Below the pieces are notes generated by a model. The model worked only from the letters and a program-made list of their open reading frames with translations. It had not been told where the DNA came from and searched no databases. From Bacillota bacterium (GTDB taxonomy: Bacteria > Bacillota > Clostridia > Christensenellales > CAG-138), in NCBI GenBank assembly GCA_023435855.1, contig JAEZLG010000048.1:1-6867 (forward strand): a stretch of DNA of 6,867 bases. The letters are read 5' to 3'. This document shows positions 1 to 5,499 of this stretch, one piece after another. Every line of letters begins with the position of its first letter. Position 1 is the stretch's first letter. A program made the translations under genes and the position numbers.

Positions 1-34
1 CGGGCTTGTATGCCCGGCGTTTTGATGTGCGGAT
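1..34 (-). terminator. Probable terminator of the epimerase gene, cut by window edge
   Basis: Just past the stop codon of the epimerase gene, the sequence holds CGGGC, a 6-nt loop (TTGTAT) and GCCCG at 1-16. The following GC suggests that the stem continues outside the window. The place where a minus-strand U-tract would lie is also outside, so the call rests on the stem and its position only. Confidence 0.4.
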
Positions 35-1123
35 TTATAAGTAGCGTAAACCTTGTATCCCCGTTATCCCAAGGCCCGGGGTATCGGGTAGATAAATGTC
101 TTTTTCGTTAAACACTGCGCCGCCCTCTACGGGATCAAAACTGCATAGCACAGGTCCATCGAGATCCACCTTTGTTATGACGCGCTTTGCACATGCAAGA
201 TGCACCGCAGCCGTAACGCTCACCTTTGCTTCAAGCATGCAGCCTATCATACATTCTACCCCGTAGACCTCCGCCGCCGCGGCAATCTTTAAAGCGTTGT
301 AGATACCGCCGCATTTCATGAGCTTGATATTGACCAAGTCGGCTGCGCGCATCTGAAGGATTGTAAACGCATCTTCAGCTGAAAACACGCTTTCGTCGGC
401 CAGCACCGGGATGCTTACGCGCTCTGTAACATATTTAAGACCTGTAAAGTCGTGCGCCTTCACGGGCTGCTCCACAAACTCGATAGATAGAGTACTTTCC
501 TCCATGCGGGAAAGCACGCGTACGGCCTCCTTGGGTGTCCAGCCCTGGTTGGCATCGATGCGGATGAGAACACTTTCTCCAACCGCTTTTCTTACTGCAA
601 TAAGCCGCTTTAAGTCGAGATCCGCGTCTTTACCTACTTTAATTTTTAAACAGTCGTAGCCGCGTTTTACCGCGTCTATCGCATCACGCGCCATCTCCTC
701 CGGGTCATTGACGCTTATGGTGATATCGGTGGCTATGCGGTTTTTGCCTCCGCCCAGAAGCTTATAGACCGGCATTTTGTAAAGCTGTCCATATAAATCG
801 TAAAGCGCCATATCCGCAGCAGCCTTTGCACTCGTATTTTTCACCATACAGTGATTGAGTGCGATGAGTGCACCTTCAAGGTCGTCCACATCTCGGCCGA
901 CAAGCGTTTTTTCAATATGCTCGCGCATAGCACCGAGTATGGAGCCGTGCGTATCCCCCGTGATAACGCCCGTGGGAGGTGCTTCGCCGTAGCCGATGGA
1001 ACCACAATCGGTATGGAGTTCGATAATTACATCCTCCACGCTCTCTACCGTGCGAAGCGCCGTCTTAAACGGCACGCGAAGCGGGACGGAAATAAGCCCA
1101 AGCCGAATACCCGTAATCTTCAT
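35..1123 (-). CDS. Dipeptide epimerase (L-Ala-D/L-Glu epimerase type), enolase superfamily
   Basis: Predicted cytosolic enzyme that epimerises the second residue of dipeptides such as L-Ala-D-Glu released in murein-peptide recycling. The muconate-lactonizing subgroup hallmarks are all present. Counting from the upstream ATG at 1129, they are the catalytic Lys pair in LKIKVG (K162, K164), metal ligands D192 (RIDANQGW), E220 (FVEQP) and D245 (LADES), the opposite catalytic K269 (NIKLMKCGG), and a C-terminal DLD (D322, D324) that in characterised epimerases binds the substrate ammonium group. The spacing closely follows the Bacillus subtilis Ala-Glu epimerase, also about 366 residues. I chose the second ATG (1123, 362 aa) because GGAGG at 1132-1136 lies 8 nt from it but only 2 nt from the ATG at 1129. 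It appears to be a single-gene unit. The substrate could be another dipeptide; o-succinylbenzoate synthase is less likely given the C-terminal DxD. Confidence 0.87.
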   Translation of the reverse strand: MKITGIRLGLISVPLRVPFKTALRTVESVEDVIIELHTDCGSIGYGEAPPTGVITGDTHGSILGAMREHIEKTLVGRDVDDLEGALIALNHCMVKNTSAKAAADMALYDLYGQLYKMPVYKLLGGGKNRIATDITISVNDPEEMARDAIDAVKRGYDCLKIKVGKDADLDLKRLIAVRKAVGESVLIRIDANQGWTPKEAVRVLSRMEESTLSIEFVEQPVKAHDFTGLKYVTERVSIPVLADESVFSAEDAFTILQMRAADLVNIKLMKCGGIYNALKIAAAAEVYGVECMIGCMLEAKVSVTAAVHLACAKRVITKVDLDGPVLCSFDPVEGGAVFNEKDIYLPDTPGLGITGIQGLRYL

Positions 1124-1176
1124 GCGCATTTCCTCCTTAGGTTATATAAAGCCTCGGAAAGGTTCTCTTACCTAAA

Positions 1177-1205
1177 AATATAGCACGAATTTATATGCCG
1201 CACAA
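1177..1205 (-). promoter_or_regulatory. Sigma-A-type promoter for the epimerase gene
   Basis: On the minus strand a -35-like TTGTGC (1200-1205) and a -10 TATATT (1177-1182) are separated by exactly 17 nt. Transcription would start near 1170, leaving a leader of about 45 nt that contains an AGGT...ACCT inverted repeat and the AAGGAGG site. It lies just beyond the terminator of the upstream zinc-ribbon unit, so the epimerase probably has its own transcript. Confidence 0.5.
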
Positions 1206-1219
1206 CTTATATAACAAGC

Positions 1220-1248
1220 AAAAAAGCCCCGAAGATTCGGAGCTTTTC
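1220..1248 (-). terminator. Rho-independent terminator of the zinc-ribbon unit
   Basis: Read on the minus strand, AAGCTCCGAA and TTCGGGGCTT form a 9-10 bp stem with one G-U pair and a tight loop, followed by six U residues (complement of 1220-1225). It lies about 115 nt past the zinc-ribbon stop and just before the epimerase promoter. The other strand also has a short T-run (1243-1246), but no plus-strand gene reads into it. Confidence 0.8.
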
Positions 1249-1345
1249 AATGGCCTTTGCTAATACACCGATTTATCCGCTGCGCGGAACAAAGGGGATT
1301 AGCCCCAAGACGGGGGGCATTGCCAACGCCTTAAAACGGACGCAG
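1249..1345 (-). other. Structured 3' region of the zinc-ribbon transcript
   Basis: This gene-free stretch contains several complementary segments: CCTTTG (1254-1259) with CAAAGG (1290-1295), enclosing TCCGC-TGC-GCGGA (1276-1288), and GGGG-ATTAG-CCCC (1294-1306). CTAAT (1260-1264) can also pair with ATTAG (1298-1302). Some of these share bases and so exclude each other or form a pseudoknot. No tRNA, SRP RNA or credible ORF was seen. It may be a structured 3' UTR. Confidence 0.3.
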
Positions 1346-1362
1346 GCGATTGGTCTGCTTAC

Positions 1363-1638
1363 TTACATCCCCTTGCGGTTCTGGAAGCACGCGCTGCAGT
1401 AGATGGGCCTGTCGTTCTTGGGAACGAACGGGATCTTGGTGGGAGCTCCGCACTGCGCGCAAACCGCGTCGTACATTTCTCTCTCACCATTGCGCTGGCT
1501 CTTACGGTTGTTGCGGCAGCCCTTGCAACGGATGGGCTCGTTCTGGAAACCCTTCTCCGCGTAGAATTCCTGCTCGCCGGCGGAGAAAACAAATTCCGCA
1601 CCGCAGTCCTTGCACACCAACACTTTGTCTTCGAACAT
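1363..1638 (-). CDS. Small protein with two zinc ribbons, function unknown
   Basis: A 91-residue protein made of two four-cysteine zinc-binding modules. The first is C9-x2-C12 ... C38-x2-C41, in a segment matching the 'probable zinc-ribbon' family seen in Clostridia (VCKDCGAEFVFSAGEQEFY, then KGFQNEPIRCKGC). The second is C60-x2-C63 ... C81-x2-C84, with IPFVPKNDRPIYCSAC between and around the cysteine pairs. A basic, polar linker (about 42-56) joins them. There is no signal peptide or membrane segment, so it is cytosolic. The start at 1638 has AAGGGG 9 nt upstream. Proteins of this family are assumed to contact nucleic acid or ribosomes, but I know of no defined function. The gene is preceded in the same direction by a structured RNA with a strong promoter and followed by a terminator, making a compact RNA-plus-protein unit. 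Confidence 0.85.
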   Translation of the reverse strand: MFEDKVLVCKDCGAEFVFSAGEQEFYAEKGFQNEPIRCKGCRNNRKSQRNGEREMYDAVCAQCGAPTKIPFVPKNDRPIYCSACFQNRKGM

Positions 1639-1684
1639 CTGGAAAATCCCCTTGTGAAAAATAAATTTTTTGGCTTTTCAAAAG

Positions 1685-1901
1685 CTAAGGCTGACCTGGT
1701 CTTTTACCCCACACACGCCGGCCGGAAGCTTCGCTACCGGGCCAAAGGCCTCCCACTACAACTTCTCTCGGGGGGATGTCCCCCGGCCGGACTGACATCT
1801 AAGCCGCACCATGCTCACCGGCAATTTACCGGCTTACGTGGGTCGTTTTGCCTGCGACTGGCATCGACTTACAACCACAGACCCTTAGAATCTGAATAAC
1901 C
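1685..1901 (-). ncRNA. Structured RNA or long leader upstream of the zinc-ribbon gene (family uncertain)
   Basis: Transcribed from the promoter at 1908-1936, this about 200-nt domain folds by eye into a closed multibranched structure. The closing stem is CTAAGG-GTCT (1879-1888) with AGAC...CCTTAG (1685-1702). Inside it are GTGGTTGT with ACGACCCAC around a TGCC...GGCA hairpin, AAGCCG...CGGCTT around CCGG...CCGG, and CCGGCCGG...CCGGCCGG enclosing a GGGGG-ACAT-CCCCC hairpin and a GGCC-TTT-GGCC hairpin. A GCTTT-TGA-AAAGC hairpin follows at once but lacks a clean U-run, so read-through into the zinc-ribbon gene is plausible. I saw no T-box, cobalamin, lysine, c-di-GMP, tmRNA or RNase P signature. 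The raiA-motif RNA of Bacillota is possible by size and phylogeny but unproven, and its usual raiA/comFC neighbours are absent here. Confidence 0.65.
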
Positions 1902-1907
1902 TTAATC

Positions 1908-1936
1908 ATTATAAGCCAACTTGTTAAAAAATGCAA
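1908..1936 (-). promoter_or_regulatory. Strong sigma-A promoter for the structured RNA
   Basis: Minus-strand TTGCAT (1931-1936), a 17-nt spacer and a perfect TATAAT (1908-1913). Initiation near 1901 would place the RNA 5' end about 13 nt before its closing stem. The -10 lies inside TTATAATGATTA (1903-1914), which resembles half and more of a PerR box; this could be chance because the -10 supplies six of the matches. Confidence 0.8.
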
Positions 1937-1963
1937 TACGTATTTTTTTACTTCAAAAAACGC

Positions 1964-2524
1964 TTAATGCGGCGTAATCTCTTCGTATTTTGCACGTGGC
2001 CCACCTACATATTTAGGACGTGTGCGTGCCATCACAAGGTTCGCCTCTCCTATTTTTCGCACAGATGCATGGATAGGAACAGCGACACGCCTTAAATGCA
2101 TACCAATTAGCGTGTTGCCGATATCAAGACCTGCACGTGCAAGGGAATTCACATCCTCCGCCATCACGGGATCATCAAAAAGCTCGTATGCTCGCATAGC
2201 CATCGCACCACCCGCGTGAAGCTGCGGCCGCACCCATACCTCCTGCAAATCGTAGCGCAAAAGACATGCACGTTCCACTACCAGCGCGCGGTTTAGGTGT
2301 TCGCAGCACTGCACTGCTAAATAAAGGCCCCGGCTCTTAATCTCAGGCAAAATAGCCTCCATCACCTCGTGCGCGACCGCCTCCGAGGATCCGGTGCCGA
2401 TGCGCTTGCCGACTACCTCACTCGTGGAGCAGCCCAAAACCACGATATCACCTTCCCGTATTGTATCGGCCGCGGCAAATAACTCCTCCATGGCCTTTTT
2501 CGTTTGTTCATATAATTCAGGCAT
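1964..2524 (-). CDS. ywlG: YwlG / UPF0340 family protein (TIGR01440), function unknown
   Basis: A 186-residue cytosolic protein of the conserved Bacillota family represented by B. subtilis YwlG (about 180 aa). Recognisable segments include MPELYEQTKKAMEEL at the N terminus, the glycine-rich VVLGCSTSEVVGKRIG (family signature), LAVQCCEHLNRALVVER in the middle, HAGGAMAMRAYE and GLDIGNTLIGMHLRRVAVP towards the end, and a basic C-terminal TRPKYVGGPRAKY. No biochemical role is established for the family. An in-frame ATG exists at 2608, but the start at 2524 is better. GGAGG (2532-2536) lies 7 nt before it, the promoter sits between the two ATGs so the longer form would not be transcribed from it, and the shorter length fits the family. 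It is divergent from perR; no operon partner is visible. Confidence 0.87.
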   Translation of the reverse strand: MPELYEQTKKAMEELFAAADTIREGDIVVLGCSTSEVVGKRIGTGSSEAVAHEVMEAILPEIKSRGLYLAVQCCEHLNRALVVERACLLRYDLQEVWVRPQLHAGGAMAMRAYELFDDPVMAEDVNSLARAGLDIGNTLIGMHLRRVAVPIHASVRKIGEANLVMARTRPKYVGGPRAKYEEITPH

Positions 2525-2549
2525 GTTTCTACCTCCGATTGCAACGCTT

Positions 2550-2578
2550 ATTATAGTGCAGAGACCTTGAAAATGCAA
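2550..2578 (-). promoter_or_regulatory. Sigma-A promoter for ywlG
   Basis: Minus-strand TTGCAT (2573-2578), 17-nt spacer, TATAAT (2550-2555), giving a start near 2543 and a leader of about 19 nt carrying GGAGG. The hexamers and spacing are identical to those of the structured-RNA promoter at 1908-1936. Confidence 0.75.
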
Positions 2579-2680
2579 CCGTTTGGGCACTGGAATACCT
2601 TTGTCCATTTTGGCGAATATCCATTTATTTTCGGTATTGCTAATAACTTTTGTTTAAGCTATAATAATTTTGAGAATTTC

Positions 2681-2708
2681 TTGACAATTTCGCATTTTGG
2701 CTTATAAT
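2681..2708 (+). promoter_or_regulatory. Sigma-A promoter of the perR-rubrerythrin operon
   Basis: A consensus TTGACA (2681-2686) and consensus TATAAT (2703-2708) separated by 16 nt. Transcription would begin near 2715, directly at the palindrome 2717-2731, so a bound repressor would block initiation or clearance. Confidence 0.82.
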
Positions 2709-2716
2709 CTATATAG

Positions 2717-2731
2717 GAATAATTATTATTC
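2717..2731. promoter_or_regulatory. Perfect 7-1-7 inverted repeat, probable PerR/Fur-type operator
   Basis: GAATAAT-T-ATTATTC is an exact 7-1-7 palindrome. This is the architecture of Fur-family boxes (PerR consensus TTATAATnATTATAA, sharing ATAAT/ATTAT). Its place at about +2 to +16 of the perR transcript points to autoregulation. Confidence 0.65.
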
Positions 2732-2745
2732 TTTGGAGAATTGGA

Positions 2746-3141
2746 ATGATTTATTCTAAACAAAGAGAGCTGCTAATTTCACAGCTAAAGCGTTATCGTG
2801 TTCATCCCACGGCAGATACCCTGTATGCTGCGGTCCGGGCCGAAAACCCTACCATCAGTCTTGCTACGGTCTACCGAAATTTAAACCAGCTTGTAGACAG
2901 CGGCCAAGTGATGCGCATCCCCGTCCCGGGGCAGGCCGACCGTTTCGACGATAAGAACGACGGCCACCAGCACATGCGGTGCACGCAGTGCGAAAGCATC
3001 ACGGATATACCAATCTCTGCTCTTCCCGATATATGCGGCATTGTATCCGAGAGAACCGGCCTCACGATCAGCGAGTGCGCCATGCTTTTTAACGGCATAT
3101 GCAAGGCCTGTGAAAAGAAAAACGCAGCAAAAAAGCAATAA
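2746..3141 (+). CDS. perR: Fur-family peroxide-responsive repressor, PerR-like
   Basis: A 131-residue metal-dependent DNA-binding repressor. The winged-helix region is residues 5-60 (HPTADTLY, then the recognition segment SLATVYRNLNQL). The five PerR regulatory-metal residues are all present: H20, D68 (RFDD), H74 and H76 (GHQHMRC), and D87, matching H37, D85, H91, H93 and D104 of B. subtilis PerR. An Asp rather than Glu at the last position favours PerR over Fur. Structural zinc cysteines are C79-x2-C82 and C119-x2-C122. The start has GGAGA 6 nt upstream. Compared with B. subtilis PerR it lacks about 17 N-terminal residues, roughly the first helix; the promoter position rules out an earlier start from that promoter. 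A lysine-rich tail ends the protein. Rubrerythrin follows after 42 nt, supporting oxidative-stress control. Confidence 0.85.
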   Translation: MIYSKQRELLISQLKRYRVHPTADTLYAAVRAENPTISLATVYRNLNQLVDSGQVMRIPVPGQADRFDDKNDGHQHMRCTQCESITDIPISALPDICGIVSERTGLTISECAMLFNGICKACEKKNAAKKQ

Positions 3142-3183
3142 CACCATTTATTTTATTCACTACATAGTTAGGAGGCTTTTTAA

Positions 3184-3729
3184 ATGAAAGATTTAACCGG
3201 AACCAAGACACTTAAGAACCTTGAGACCGCCTTCGCAGGCGAAAGTATGGCACGCAACAAATACACCTACTATGCTTCTGCCGCTAAAAAAGAAGGCTTC
3301 AACCAAATCGCGGATATCTTCGAGGAGACAGCAAACAACGAGAAAGAACATGCTAAGCTTTGGTTTAAATGGCTGCATGACGGTGCGGTTCCCGTAACAA
3401 GTGTAAATCTTAAAGATGCTGCGGGCGGCGAACATTATGAATGGACTGAAATGTACGCCCAGTTCGCCAAAGAAGCCGCTGAGGAAGGCTTCACAGAATT
3501 GGCCAACTCGTTTAAGATGGTCGCCAACATTGAAAAGGAACATGAAGAGCGCTATCTGAAGCTTCTCAAGAAGGTCGAAGAGGGCAAAGTGTTCTCCAGC
3601 GACGGCACTAAGGTTGCATGGAAGTGCGACAATTGCGGCCACATTCACTTCGGTGATAAAGCTCCCGAAATCTGCCCCGTCTGCAAGCACCCCAAGGCAT
3701 ATTTCGAGCTCCGTGCAGAAAACTATTAA
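3184..3729 (+). CDS. rbr: Rubrerythrin (diiron peroxidase with rubredoxin tail)
   Basis: A 181-residue cytosolic non-haem iron protein that reduces hydrogen peroxide to water in anaerobes. The ferritin-like four-helix domain (about 1-135) shows the expected diiron ligands: E20, E53-x2-H56 (NNEKEH), E97 and E100 (AKEAAEEGF), and E117-x2-H120 (NIEKEH). The C-terminal rubredoxin-like domain has C148-x2-C151 and C164-x2-C167, the Fe(SCys)4 site that passes electrons to the diiron centre. Length and domain order match classical rubrerythrin. AGGAGG (3170-3175) sits 8 nt before the ATG. It lies 42 nt after perR with no promoter or terminator between, and a strong terminator follows, so the two genes form a bicistronic peroxide-response operon. 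Confidence 0.96.
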   Translation: MKDLTGTKTLKNLETAFAGESMARNKYTYYASAAKKEGFNQIADIFEETANNEKEHAKLWFKWLHDGAVPVTSVNLKDAAGGEHYEWTEMYAQFAKEAAEEGFTELANSFKMVANIEKEHEERYLKLLKKVEEGKVFSSDGTKVAWKCDNCGHIHFGDKAPEICPVCKHPKAYFELRAENY

Positions 3730-3750
3730 GCATAAATTCATGTCGTAGAT

Positions 3751-3793
3751 AATAACGGGCTGTATCGTTTTCACGAAACAGCCCGTTATTTTT
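3751..3793 (+). terminator. Rho-independent terminator of perR-rbr
   Basis: AATAACGGGCTGT (3751-3763) pairs perfectly over 13 bp with ACAGCCCGTTATT (3778-3790). The stem is extended after one A/A mismatch by TCGT-TTTC-ACGA, and the descending arm runs into five consecutive T. It lies between convergent genes; the minus-strand U-tract is poor, so it mainly serves the plus strand. Confidence 0.92.
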
Positions 3794-3846
3794 ATAGATA
3801 GCCCCCGCAAGAAATTTCCCGGCTCCCTCTGTCGATCAATACCCTT

Positions 3847-4620
3847 TCAGATAAGAACTTCAAGGGAGTACTCGCCGATTTGCATCGTACCTTGCAGACT
3901 GTCGTATGCAATAAATATGAATTTGTACGTACCGGAACTGTCCGGGAGGGTGTTGTACGTGTTCAAATCGGTGTTATAGATCATGAAATAGTCATATTCG
4001 GCAGAATAAGGCGAGGAAGAAAACATAAAGGGAACCATGCCCATCAGAGATGTTTTCACGGAAGTTAGCCACAATTCGCTTTGAGAGATAGTTGCATTGA
4101 ATTTGGAAATTTCATCTTTGTCAGTAAACTCGATGTCACTCGAATAAAAATACCGCGCGATTTCAGCTTGCGTTCCGGATTGTGTTCCACCCGTCCAGTC
4201 CTCAGTCGTTATGTTGCCCTTATCCGGTAAATCAAATTTTATCTGTACCTCTATCCGACTTACATATCCATAATCATGGGAATACATATCGCTTAAAATA
4301 AAGGTGAAAGAGCCATACAGCACAAACAAAATAGTGAATATAATTCCTGCAACGATATTTTTAGTGGTCTTAAATCCCTTTTTCTTGTAAATGCGGCCAA
4401 GTATCAGGGATGCGAGCGGAATCGGCAGAGGCACAAAGAACAACCACATGTTTTCTACAGCTGCTTTATTTTCATTTGTTTTTGCTAAAACTAAAAACAT
4501 TGCAAAATAGATAGAGAGCAACGTTAGAATGAACAGCAAAAGCATAGCGGTTTTTATGGTATACCAATTTGCCGGATATACAGCAATCCTGTTCTCGCGT
4601 TTCATTTTGCTATTGGACAT
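3847..4620 (-). CDS. Unrecognised membrane protein with three helices and an exposed C-terminal domain
   Basis: A 257-residue protein that I do not recognise. A basic N terminus (SKMKRENR) is followed by three predicted membrane helices at about 22-46, 57-76 and 88-110. The KKKGFKTTK loop between helices 2 and 3 should be cytoplasmic, placing the C-terminal part (111-257) outside the membrane. That domain is rich in Ser, Thr, Tyr and Asp, has no cysteine and no obvious catalytic motif, and contains alternating hydrophobic stretches (SRIEVQIKFDL, YKFIFIAYDS) that look like beta strands. The start has GAGGTG 6 nt upstream. The gene is more AT-rich than sigE and spoIIGA. It is transcribed in the same direction as sigE but separated from it by a strong terminator, so it is probably an independent gene. 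Its reality is supported by length, topology and ribosome-binding site. Confidence 0.72.
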   Translation of the reverse strand: MSNSKMKRENRIAVYPANWYTIKTAMLLLFILTLLSIYFAMFLVLAKTNENKAAVENMWLFFVPLPIPLASLILGRIYKKKGFKTTKNIVAGIIFTILFVLYGSFTFILSDMYSHDYGYVSRIEVQIKFDLPDKGNITTEDWTGGTQSGTQAEIARYFYSSDIEFTDKDEISKFNATISQSELWLTSVKTSLMGMVPFMFSSSPYSAEYDYFMIYNTDLNTYNTLPDSSGTYKFIFIAYDSLQGTMQIGEYSLEVLI

Positions 4621-4665
4621 GTTTTACACCTCATATAGGTCGACGGGAAAAGTACAGTATTAAAC

Positions 4666-4702
4666 ATTATACAGCACTTCTTATGTAATGTATGATATCA
4701 TA
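4666..4702 (-). promoter_or_regulatory. Likely promoter of the membrane-protein gene, with overlapping palindrome
   Basis: A perfect minus-strand TATAAT (4666-4671) lies about 45 nt before the start codon. At 17 nt spacing the -35 is poor (CATACA, 4689-4694). It overlaps a perfect 12-bp palindrome TATGATATCATA (4691-4702), a plausible activator or repressor site. Confidence 0.4.
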
Positions 4703-4711
4703 ATAGCAGCT

Positions 4712-4760
4712 CTTCGGCAAAAAACGCGCGCCTGCCCAGGCGCGCATTTATGTGCCGAAG
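4712..4760 (-). terminator. Terminator of spoIIGA-sigE
   Basis: On the minus strand GCGCGCCT-GGGC-AGGCGCGC (4726-4745) is followed by GTTTTTT. An outer repeat, CTTCGGCA/TGCCGAAG (4712-4719 with 4753-4760), encloses the whole element. It starts about 20 nt past the sigE stop. Confidence 0.9.
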
Positions 4761-4780
4761 CAATTATTTTACTTATCGTT

Positions 4781-5488
4781 TTACTGCATAGACATCATTT
4801 CCGTACGAAGAACTTTGATGATATGCTTTTCAAGCCTTGAAATATAGCTTTGCGAAATACCCATCAAGTCCGCAACCTGTTTTTGGGTGTATTCTCGCTG
4901 CCCCTTAAGACCAAAGCGCAGCTCCATAATCCGCTTCTCGCGAGCCGTGAGTTTTTGCATAGCCAACAGCAGAAGGTCTTTATCGACCTCCTCTTCCAGA
5001 TTGCGGTATACCACGTCGCCCTCCGTACCTAAAATGTCGGAAAGCAAAAGCTCATTCCCATCCCAGTCCACATTGAGCGGCTCATCGAGCGATACCTCGA
5101 GCTTAAGACGACAGCTCCGTCTAAGATACATGAGTATCTCATTTTCTATACAACGGGAGGCATACGTCGCTAGCTTGATGCGTTTTTCTGTATCGAAGGT
5201 ATTCACAGCCTTTATTAAACCGATGGTGCCTATAGAAATAAGATCCTCAATGCATACCCCTGTATTTTCAAACTTCCGCGCGATGTATACGACCAGGCGT
5301 AAATTGCGTTCGATGAGCGTTTGCTTTACGCTCTCATCGCCGTGTTCGAGCCTCAAAATCAGCTCTGCCTCTTCTTCCTTCCCGAGCGGTGGCGGGAGCG
5401 CCTCGCCCGCGTTCACGTAGTAAAGCTCCCGCGCAATGTCTAGGCGCAGGTAAAGCTCATACAGCAAGCAGCGGATCTCGTGGAGCAT
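4781..5488 (-). CDS. sigE: RNA polymerase sporulation sigma factor sigma-E, pro-form
   Basis: A 235-residue mother-cell sigma factor of early sporulation, made as an inactive precursor. Residues 1 to about 24 are the amphipathic pro-sequence, ending in the Tyr-Tyr pair (23-24) and followed by the conserved EALPPPL segment where mature sigma-E begins. Region 2 (about 55-125) has NLRLVVYIARKFENTG, EDLISIGTIGLIKAV and ATYASRCIENEILMYLRR, nearly identical to B. subtilis SigE. The linker keeps VSLDEPLNVDWDGNELLLSD. Region 4 (about 175-230) has REKRIMELRFGL and the helix-turn-helix QKQVADLMGISQSYISRLEK. AAGGAGG ends 6 nt before the ATG and overlaps the spoIIGA stop (TAAGGAGG), indicating translational coupling. 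sigG, often the next gene in sporulating Bacillota, is absent here; a terminator follows instead. Confidence 0.97.
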   Translation of the reverse strand: MLHEIRCLLYELYLRLDIARELYYVNAGEALPPPLGKEEEAELILRLEHGDESVKQTLIERNLRLVVYIARKFENTGVCIEDLISIGTIGLIKAVNTFDTEKRIKLATYASRCIENEILMYLRRSCRLKLEVSLDEPLNVDWDGNELLLSDILGTEGDVVYRNLEEEVDKDLLLLAMQKLTAREKRIMELRFGLKGQREYTQKQVADLMGISQSYISRLEKHIIKVLRTEMMSMQ

Positions 5489-5499
5489 GTTTTTCCTCC

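Noticed and set aside
1654..1899. Plus-strand open frame of 81 codons across the structured RNA
   Set aside because: It is antisense to a strong promoter and a highly base-paired region, has no good plus-strand promoter or ribosome site, and its Pro/Arg/Gly-rich composition is what stem-rich RNA sequence yields when translated.
1685..1901. Cobalamin, T-box, lysine, c-di-GMP or 6S RNA identity for the structured region
   Set aside because: None of the invariant sequence boxes of those classes was seen, and the fold is multibranched rather than the long single hairpin of 6S RNA.
2659..2673. Second PerR box upstream of the perR promoter (CTATAATAATTTTGA)
   Set aside because: The two arms match in only about 4 of 7 positions and it lies upstream of the -35; AT-rich chance similarity is likely.
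3193..3810. Long minus-strand open frame of 205 codons opposite rubrerythrin
   Set aside because: It is the complement of a well-conserved rubrerythrin gene, runs through its terminator and has no recognisable protein features.
4887..5420. Plus-strand frame of 177 codons opposite sigE
   Set aside because: It is Ser/Arg-rich shadow sequence lying entirely over the highly conserved sigE coding strand.
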